DNA of 6,162 bases from Anaerolineales bacterium. GTDB taxonomy: Bacteria > Chloroflexota > Anaerolineae > Anaerolineales > UBA6663. The notes beneath the pieces were generated by a model, which worked only from the letters and a program-made list of their open reading frames with translations, ran no database searches and was not told where the DNA came from. The translations under genes were made by a program, and so were the position numbers. The stretch is taken from the NCBI GenBank assembly GCA_016789245.1, contig JAEURM010000126.1, positions 1 through 6,162 of the forward strand. Reading direction: 5' to 3'. Below, one piece after another: positions 1 through 3,784 of the stretch; positions within the stretch are counted from its first letter, which is position 1, and each line of letters opens with the position of its first letter.

Positions 1-308
1 CGCAGGATTTCGGCGACGGCGGCGTTGGGCTTAGGGCCGTAATGCTCACCCACCAACTGCGGCACGTTGAGGCCGGTGACGATGGTGGCTTGGCCGGTGG
101 CGCTTTGGGGCAACCCGGCGATGCCTAAATTAGCATCAGTTGGGATGAAGAGTGCGCGGTCACTTTCCGTGCGCGGCGTGCTGGCCAGCAAGCGTTGGCC
201 GTTGAGTAAGCCGCTGAGCGTGGGCAAGTGCGCGGCCGCAAACGGGTTGCTCGCCGCATCATCCGCCCCGAGGCCAATGCCATCTAGGAATAAAAATAAT
301 ATGTGCAT
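1..308 (-). CDS. Metalloenzyme of the alkaline phosphatase / iPGM superfamily, N-terminal part (cut by window edge)
   Basis: The first 102 codons are visible; the gene reads leftward and runs off at base 1. The protein opens with a beta strand and a metal-site motif (LFLFLDGIGLG, D9). It continues with NPF (21-23) and LPTL (28-31), then a strongly patterned stretch with LGIAGLPQSATGQ (61-73), TGLN (78-81) and GPKPN (91-95). Early DG followed by a Ser/Thr inside a Gly-rich turn is the arrangement of the phosphopentomutase / cofactor-independent phosphoglycerate mutase / alkaline phosphatase superfamily. There the Asp binds one metal of a two-metal centre and the Ser/Thr is the transient nucleophile; S69 is my candidate. 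The substrate cannot be told from this fragment, and it is not a standard GpmI. ATG at 308 is chosen because the strand begins directly after it. An in-frame ATG at 329 would add seven residues (MAYNGFS). Neither start has a clear Shine-Dalgarno. The gene is divergent from the aminotransferase. Confidence 0.75.
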   Translation of the reverse strand, partial: MHILFLFLDGIGLGADDAASNPFAAAHLPTLSGLLNGQRLLASTPRTESDRALFIPTDANLGIAGLPQSATGQATIVTGLNVPQLVGEHYGPKPNAAVAEIL

Positions 309-452
309 GGAAAAGCCATTGTAAGCCATCCCAGAATTTGATGTAGGGCGAAGCAGTTGGCAATGCCGTTCAATTCGTATTTCCTGGCCCGCCACTCTCA
401 TCAAAATTCTGCGGTACACTCACGGCTATCACCACTCTCACGAGAAAAATCT
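309..452. promoter_or_regulatory. Divergent intergenic spacer with a 9-base direct repeat
   Basis: This 144-base spacer must hold the promoters of the leftward metalloenzyme and the rightward aminotransferase. A TACACT at 415-420 is a possible plus-strand -10 box but has no convincing -35. A TACAAT on the minus strand (318-323) would start transcription within a few bases of the metalloenzyme ATG at 308. The 9-base word CCACTCTCA occurs at 392-400 and again at 432-440, on either side of the TACACT, with a 40-base period. This could be a tandem regulator site or chance. The plus frame is open from 357 into the aminotransferase, but that extension (residues such as SYFLARHSHQ) does not resemble the family's N terminus. 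Confidence 0.35.
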
Positions 453-1793
453 ATGACCTCGCAAATTAACCACCAAACCGTATTGGCGCATGACCAAAAG
501 CAACTGCACCCCATCTACCACCCCAACCGCCACACAGACCCGCTGGTGGTGGAACGGGCGGAGGGCGTGTGGCTGTACACCACCGATGGCCGCAAAATTT
601 TGGATGGCATGGCCGGCCTGTGGAACGTGAACATTGGCTACGGCAACCCGGAGTTGGGCGAGGTGGCCCGCGAGCAAATGACGCGCATGGCCTTCACCAG
701 CAATTTTGCTGGGATGACCAACGTGCCTTCATCTGAATTGGCGCAAAAACTTTCTGGCTTTGCGCACCCAACGCTAACCGTAACCCACTTCACCTCCGGC
801 GGCTCAGAATCCAATGACGCCGCCTTCAAGACGGCCCGCTACTACTGGAAGCGGCACGGCCAGCCGGACAAAACCAAAATCATTGCGCGCCGCTTGGCCT
901 ATCACGGCGTCACGCTAGCGGCCACTTTTGCCACCGGCATTGAGCGCTATCACAAAATGTTTGGCCCAGCCGTGCCCGGCTTCTTACACATCCCGGCGCC
1001 CAACCCATACCGTTTTGATGGCGAGTTGCGCGCCGGAGAAAGTGTGGGTCAAGCCGCGGCCCGCGCGCTGGAGGAAGCCATTGTGCGTGAGGGGCCGGAA
1101 ACGGTGGCCGCCTTTATTGCCGAGCCCATTCAAGGTGTGGGCGGCGTAATTGTGCCGCCGGACGATTACTTCCCGCTGGTGCGCGCCATTTGTGATCAAT
1201 ACAACGTGCTCATTATTGTGGATGAGGTGATTACGGGCTTTGCGCGCACGGGGCAAATGTTTGGCATTCACAATTGGGGCTTGCGGCCCGATATGCTGAC
1301 GTTTGCCAAAGGCATTACCAGTGGCTACATTCCGTTGGGCGGTGTGATGATTTCTGACGCGATATATGATGCCATGCGCACCGCGCCGGAAGCGGATTCT
1401 TGGCTCACGGGCTATACCTACTCTGGCCATGCCACGGCCTGCGCGGTAGGGTTGAAGAACTTAGAAATTATTGAGCGTGAGAATTTAGCGCAACGTTCAC
1501 AAGAAATGGGCGCGCGCTTGCTGGCCGGATTGCAAACGCTCAGCGAGTTCCCGTTTGTGGGCGAGGTGCGCGGGCGCGGGCTTTTGTGCGGCGTGGAAAT
1601 TGTGAAGACCCGGGAAGGCAAAGAGCCAGATGCTGAGTTAGCCGGAAAAATTTACAACGCCCTGCTCCAACGCGGCGTGCGCTCTCGCCCGGTAGGTGCT
1701 AGCACGTTAGCGTTCTCGCCACCGCTTTCCATCAATGAAGAAGAAGTGGATACGATTGTGAAAACGTTGGGCGGCGTGATGGATTCTCTATAG
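453..1793 (+). CDS. Class III PLP-dependent aminotransferase (omega-amino acid / polyamine:pyruvate type)
   Basis: Complete 446-residue fold-type I transaminase. It should move an amino group from an omega-amino acid, diamine or taurine-like donor to a keto acid, usually pyruvate, in the cytoplasm. The N terminus has the family's AEGVWLYTTDGRKILDGMAGLW segment (split here only by position, about 37-60). Further motifs are the cofactor phosphate loop GGSESND (116-122), the ring-stacking YHG (150-152) and AEPIQG with E224. VDEVITGFARTG has D257, which should contact the pyridine nitrogen. The Schiff-base lysine is K286 in TFAKGITSGYIPLGG. TYSGH (T322) should contact phosphate from the partner subunit. 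The pattern is nearest to SpuC-like putrescine and beta-alanine/taurine:pyruvate transaminases; exact substrate is not determinable. ATG at 453 is chosen because it gives the usual family length and has a weak GAG at 442-444; TTG 357 or ATG 363 would add an unlike tail. Convergent with the methyltransferase gene. Confidence 0.93.
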   Translation: MTSQINHQTVLAHDQKQLHPIYHPNRHTDPLVVERAEGVWLYTTDGRKILDGMAGLWNVNIGYGNPELGEVAREQMTRMAFTSNFAGMTNVPSSELAQKLSGFAHPTLTVTHFTSGGSESNDAAFKTARYYWKRHGQPDKTKIIARRLAYHGVTLAATFATGIERYHKMFGPAVPGFLHIPAPNPYRFDGELRAGESVGQAAARALEEAIVREGPETVAAFIAEPIQGVGGVIVPPDDYFPLVRAICDQYNVLIIVDEVITGFARTGQMFGIHNWGLRPDMLTFAKGITSGYIPLGGVMISDAIYDAMRTAPEADSWLTGYTYSGHATACAVGLKNLEIIERENLAQRSQEMGARLLAGLQTLSEFPFVGEVRGRGLLCGVEIVKTREGKEPDAELAGKIYNALLQRGVRSRPVGASTLAFSPPLSINEEEVDTIVKTLGGVMDSL

Positions 1794-1803
1794 TCAACGG
1801 ATG

Positions 1804-1889
1804 CTGACAGCGGATGTGGCTCGGATAAACGGATAAATCGGATGGGCCATCCGTTTCCATCCGATTATCCGAAATTTATCCGTTGTCAG
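1804..1889. repeat. 86-base palindromic CGGAT/ATCCG repeat element between convergent genes
   Basis: The ends form a terminal inverted repeat: 1804-1815 and the complement of 1878-1889 agree at 11 of 12 positions (CTGACAGCGGAT against CTGACAACGGAT). Inside, the word CGGAT occurs at 1811, 1822, 1830 and 1839, with one more just outside at 1798. Its complement ATCCG occurs at 1849, 1859, 1867 and 1878. The core 1831-1845 pairs with 1857-1870 with one bulged A, giving a strong hairpin around an 11-base loop. There is no T tract on either side, so it is not a classical intrinsic terminator, though the structure may stop or stabilise both converging transcripts. It could be a REP/MITE-like dispersed repeat. 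The right end lies one base from the methyltransferase stop codon. Confidence 0.7.
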
Positions 1890-1890
1890 T

Positions 1891-2475
1891 TCAGCGGCGG
1901 GAGAAGTAATACCACGCGGAGGGGCGGCCCGTGCCTTGCTCATAATGGGTGAGCGTGAAGCTGTTGGCAAAAAGCTCAACCACTTTTTCTTTGGGCAGGT
2001 GGGCGGGTTGGCCGGCACGTTGCGGCTGGGGTGGCTGGTTGGGCGCGGGCTGAAAGGCGTAGAGCATGAACAGGCCGCCCGGCTTGAGCCAATAGCTAAG
2101 ACCAGCAATATACCGTTCGCGGCCCGCATCGGAGAGCGAGTGGAAACAGCCCATATCCAACGCCAAATCATACGGGCCGGGGAGGGGCAGTTGCTCTAAC
2201 TTGGTTACATCGCCGGTGAGCAGGGTTACTTGTGAGGCAAAGGCGCGGTTTTTGCGTTGGGCTTGCTCAACCGCACGCGGCACAAAATCAATACCCGTGA
2301 CTTGCCAGCCGTGTTCGGCGAGGTAGCGGGTTTGCGTGCCGGTGCCGCACCCCAAATCTAGCGCAGTGCCAGCGGGGCGCTCCGCCACCACCCGCACCAA
2401 TTCTGGAGCCGGAATGCCAGAATCCCACGGTGGGCGAAAGAGATACAGCCACTCAAAAAACAAACGCCGGAACAA
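1891..2475 (-). CDS. Class I SAM-dependent methyltransferase
   Basis: Complete 194-residue Rossmann-fold methyltransferase of the Methyltransf_11/25 type; it should transfer the SAM methyl group to a small molecule or other unknown acceptor. Visible motifs: PPWDSGIPAPELV (15-27), a lead-in seen in TPMT/TehB-like small-molecule methyltransferases; motif I with LDLGCGTG (39-46), the SAM glycine loop; GID (61-63) at the end of strand 2, where D63 should hold the ribose hydroxyls; GDV (88-90) near the adenine; DLALDMGCFHSL (103-114) as motif IV; LKPGG as the post-IV turn; and a short C terminus ending SAWYYFSRR. There is no signal peptide or membrane segment. The start is TTG at 2475, since no ATG occurs in frame before residue 108 and GAAGGG lies 8 bases upstream. 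It is the second gene of a pair with the thioredoxin-like protein, so it is probably co-transcribed and translationally coupled. Acceptor unknown; nothing here argues specifically for tellurite, thiopurine or quinone. Confidence 0.88.
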   Translation of the reverse strand: MFRRLFFEWLYLFRPPWDSGIPAPELVRVVAERPAGTALDLGCGTGTQTRYLAEHGWQVTGIDFVPRAVEQAQRKNRAFASQVTLLTGDVTKLEQLPLPGPYDLALDMGCFHSLSDAGRERYIAGLSYWLKPGGLFMLYAFQPAPNQPPQPQRAGQPAHLPKEKVVELFANSFTLTHYEQGTGRPSAWYYFSRR

Positions 2476-2480
2476 ATTGT

Positions 2481-2966
2481 TTACCCTTCATTGATAAGGC
2501 GGCGCACTTCGTCATCATCCAAGCCGCCCGCCTGCCGCCAAATTTCTTGGCCTTGCACATCAAACAGCACAAAGGTAGGCGTGTATTGCAGGTTCAATTG
2601 GCGACTAAATTCTTGCCCGGCGGCGGAGGCCACATCAATCCGCACCACTTTCAGCTCATCGGCTAAATCTTGCTCCAGTTGGTTGAGGGTGGGCTCAACG
2701 GCAATGCAGGCCGCGCAATACTCAGAGTAAAACTGCACCAGCACCGGTTGTTGCGCTTCGCGGATGATCAGGCGCGCTTCGGTGGCCGCTTGCACGGTGC
2801 TGGCGGTGGGCCGCAAGCTCCACCACGCCACAAACAAGCTAAGCGTAATAAAGCTGAGCGCCAGCGCTTTGGCGCGGTTGAAGCCGGTGTACCAAAAGTA
2901 AGCGGCTAACGCCAACACCACCATGCCCGAAATCCAAACATAGGAAAATTGACTGAGGGGGTTCAT
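2481..2966 (-). CDS. Membrane-anchored thioredoxin-like protein
   Basis: Complete 161-residue protein. Two hydrophobic segments at about 10-27 and 34-51 are separated by a short loop with positive residues (FNRAK, 29-33), so the N terminus forms a membrane hairpin or anchor. A thioredoxin fold follows at about 60-161. It has strand VLVQFYSEYC, the redox motif C84-A-A-C87, a helix with EPTLNQLE, strand VVRIDV (107-112), the cis-proline turn YTPT with P130, and a last strand/turn ending at GG (147-148). CxxC plus TP is the signature of thiol-disulphide exchange. The CAAC pair differs from the CGPC of cytosolic thioredoxin, suggesting a specialised potential. With two transmembrane segments the domain would be on the same side as the N terminus; which side cannot be settled by eye. 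The start ATG at 2966 has AGGTGA a few bases upstream. The methyltransferase gene follows 5 bases downstream. Confidence 0.88.
   Translation of the reverse strand: MNPLSQFSYVWISGMVVLALAAYFWYTGFNRAKALALSFITLSLFVAWWSLRPTASTVQAATEARLIIREAQQPVLVQFYSEYCAACIAVEPTLNQLEQDLADELKVVRIDVASAAGQEFSRQLNLQYTPTFVLFDVQGQEIWRQAGGLDDDEVRRLINEG
2484..2489 (-). promoter_or_regulatory. Shine-Dalgarno of the methyltransferase, inside the thioredoxin 3' end
   Basis: On the minus strand this reads GAAGGG, 8 bases before the TTG at 2475. It lies within the last codons of the thioredoxin-like gene, just before that gene's TAA at 2481. The site decides the non-ATG start and implies that ribosomes finishing the first gene load the second. 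Confidence 0.7.
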
Positions 2967-2970
2967 GGGT

Positions 2971-3000
2971 TCACCTGTAAATTCGATTTTTAGATTTACA
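2971..3000 (-). promoter_or_regulatory. AT-rich inverted repeat abutting the thioredoxin-gene Shine-Dalgarno
   Basis: TGTAAAT (2976-2982) and ATTTACA (2994-3000) form perfect 7-base arms around an 11-base T-rich spacer. On the minus strand the right end of this structure touches AGGTGA (complement of 2971-2976), the ribosome binding site for ATG 2966. It could be a repressor operator or an RNA hairpin that tunes access to the binding site. No confident -10/-35 pair was seen in the 79-base gap to the globin gene, so the globin, thioredoxin and methyltransferase genes may also be transcribed together. Confidence 0.35.
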
Positions 3001-3045
3001 CGAGAGTGGTTTAAGACCTGACCATGTTTCCAATCAAATTTTTAT

Positions 3046-3474
3046 TTACGCGCGGTTCACCATCCACACGGAAAAGCCGTGCAAGAAAGCCCGAAAGCCC
3101 GCTAAGTGTTCAGCCGGGAAATTGTAACGGTCTACGGCGTGGGCCAGCACGCGCTCAAAGCAGGCCAGCCACTCTTGCCGCGCGGCTTCATCAATGGGAA
3201 AGGGCAAATGCCGCGCCCGCATCATGGGCGCACCGTAACGTTGCTGGTAGAGCGGTGGCCCGCCGAGCACGCCCACAAAAAACGCGGCCGATTTTTCGGA
3301 GGCCGCCGGCATATTGGCCGGAAACATCTCGCGGATGGAAGATTGTTCCAACTCAGCGTAAAAATCGGCCAGCATGGCAAAGATGTTGGCTTCGCCCATC
3401 ACCGCGTAAATTTCGCGGCTAGGCCCAGCAATTCGGCTCGGATCAAGCGGTGGGACGTAAGGGGGTGAGTCCAT
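3046..3474 (-). CDS. Group II truncated haemoglobin (TrHbO-like)
   Basis: Complete 142-residue 2-on-2 globin from ATG 3474. After a short extended N-terminal arm rich in Pro, helix B carries FYAEL with Y39, the expected B10 tyrosine that contacts bound ligand. MFP (50-52) follows at the CD corner. Helix E is KSAAFFVGVLGG (61-72), ending in the GGP turn. YGAPMMRARHLPFPI (80-94) is the most diagnostic block: H89 is the proximal F8 haem ligand, and the following PFPI and W102 (the G8 tryptophan) mark group II. Family members bind O2, NO or peroxide and are linked to NO detoxification or oxidative/nitrosative stress; the ligand here is not known. A TTG at 3504 in the same frame would add ten residues. 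I prefer the ATG, although neither start has a clear Shine-Dalgarno. It is divergent from the EF-G-like gene, with the thioredoxin gene 79 bases downstream on the same strand. Confidence 0.9.
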   Translation of the reverse strand: MDSPPYVPPLDPSRIAGPSREIYAVMGEANIFAMLADFYAELEQSSIREMFPANMPAASEKSAAFFVGVLGGPPLYQQRYGAPMMRARHLPFPIDEAARQEWLACFERVLAHAVDRYNFPAEHLAGFRAFLHGFSVWMVNRA

Positions 3475-3703
3475 AATTGAAATAAGGTTTGAGAGGCGGA
3501 TCAATGCGGATTTAGGATTGCACTACTGGTTTCAGGTGTTCATCGAAAACCGGCTTAAGATTGATGGATTTTGCACGCTGTCAATGGGCGAGATGACAAC
3601 TCGCGCAGAGTTCAAGGATGAATTTTCGTTGACAATCGGCTAACCCCCATGTTACCATCCCGCCGCAATCATTCTCAAACTAAATAGTACGTCTGCCGTG
3701 GAT
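3475..3703. other. Divergent spacer between globin and EF-G-like genes
   Basis: About 230 bases with no gene I can support. The left part is more AT-rich than the neighbouring genes. A minus-strand TTGACA (complement of 3579-3584) is the best globin -35 candidate, but the sequence 16-18 bases on (complement of 3555-3562) is a poor -10. A TGTCA/TGACA inverted pair (3579-3583, 3594-3598) and a GCGAG/CTCGC pair (3588-3592, 3600-3604) overlap there and might be an operator. One plus frame is free of stops from 3461 to the TAA at 3641-3643, without an early ATG. Confidence 0.4.
3629..3658 (+). promoter_or_regulatory. Promoter of the EF-G-like gene
   Basis: A perfect -35 box TTGACA (3629-3634) is followed after 18 bases by TACCAT (3653-3658), which matches TATAAT at four of six positions. 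Transcription would begin near 3665 and give a leader of about 115 bases before ATG 3781. This is the only good sigma-70-like -35/-10 pair on the plus strand in the spacer. Confidence 0.55.
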
Positions 3704-3784
3704 ATGTTTTCCCGACCGCGGAGCCGACAGCGCGCCCCGCGGTTTTTTATTCTAAATCTCCCCCGGAGGCTGTGCCTACAATGA
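3704..3784 (+). CDS. Possible 26-residue Arg-rich leader peptide (uORF)
   Basis: ATG at 3704 opens 26 codons ending at TGA 3782-3784, so its stop overlaps the GTPase start as ATGA. The peptide would have seven Arg (positions 4, 6, 8, 10, 13, 21, 22) and an FFIL patch at 14-17. The frame runs right through the terminator hairpin and contains the GTPase's GGAGG. A translating or stalled ribosome would therefore decide whether that hairpin can form, and termination at ATGA would allow coupling. Against it: only a weak GTGG precedes the ATG, and an 81-base open frame in GC-rich DNA is easily chance. Presented as a candidate only. Confidence 0.3.
   Translation: MFSRPRSRQRAPRFFILNLPRRLCLQ
3714..3748 (+). 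terminator. Intrinsic-terminator hairpin in the leader of the EF-G-like gene (possible attenuator)
   Basis: ACCGCGG (3715-3721) pairs perfectly with CCGCGGT (3737-3743) around a 15-base loop, with one more G-U pair possible (3714 with 3744). The right arm runs into six T (3743-3748). It lies downstream of the promoter and upstream of the gene on the same strand, and no upstream plus-strand gene needs a terminator here, so attenuation is the natural reading. An upstream CCGTGG (3696-3701) can pair with the left arm CCGCGG (3716-3721) using one U-G pair. This gives a mutually exclusive antiterminator-like fold. Alternatively this ends a small RNA of about 85 bases starting near 3665. Confidence 0.6.
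3765..3769 (+). promoter_or_regulatory. Shine-Dalgarno GGAGG of the EF-G-like gene
   Basis: GGAGG lies 11 bases before ATG 3781 but only 2 bases before the in-frame GTG 3772. The spacing decides for the ATG, slightly long but workable, and against the GTG. Confidence 0.7.

Noticed and set aside
357..452. Longer N terminus for the aminotransferase (TTG 357 or ATG 363)
   Set aside because: The extra 30-32 residues do not resemble the family, would make the protein unusually long, and overlap the likely promoter region; ATG 453 gives the normal length.
984..1430. Long minus-strand open frame inside the aminotransferase gene
   Set aside because: It is an antisense shadow of a clear, fully motif-bearing gene; its translation is low-complexity in character and has no recognisable domain. 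The same applies to antisense frames within the EF-G-like gene, such as 4689-5348.
3002..3009. GAGAGTGG word shared with the divergent spacer repeats at 392-440 (opposite strand)
   Set aside because: An eight-base match at an unrelated position without symmetry or spacing pattern is expected by chance.
3024..3468. Plus-strand open frames opposite the globin gene
   Set aside because: They lie antisense to a well-supported haemoglobin with all key residues, and their Arg/Pro-rich translations look like GC-driven shadows.
3555..3584. Globin promoter with minus-strand TTGACA
   Set aside because: The -35 is perfect but no sequence at 16-18 bases resembles a -10 box well enough to list as a promoter of its own; mentioned only in the spacer description.
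3772..3780. GTG 3772 as the start of the EF-G-like gene
   Set aside because: It sits only 2 bases after GGAGG, too close for initiation; ATG 3781 has workable spacing and gives a normal EF-G N terminus.
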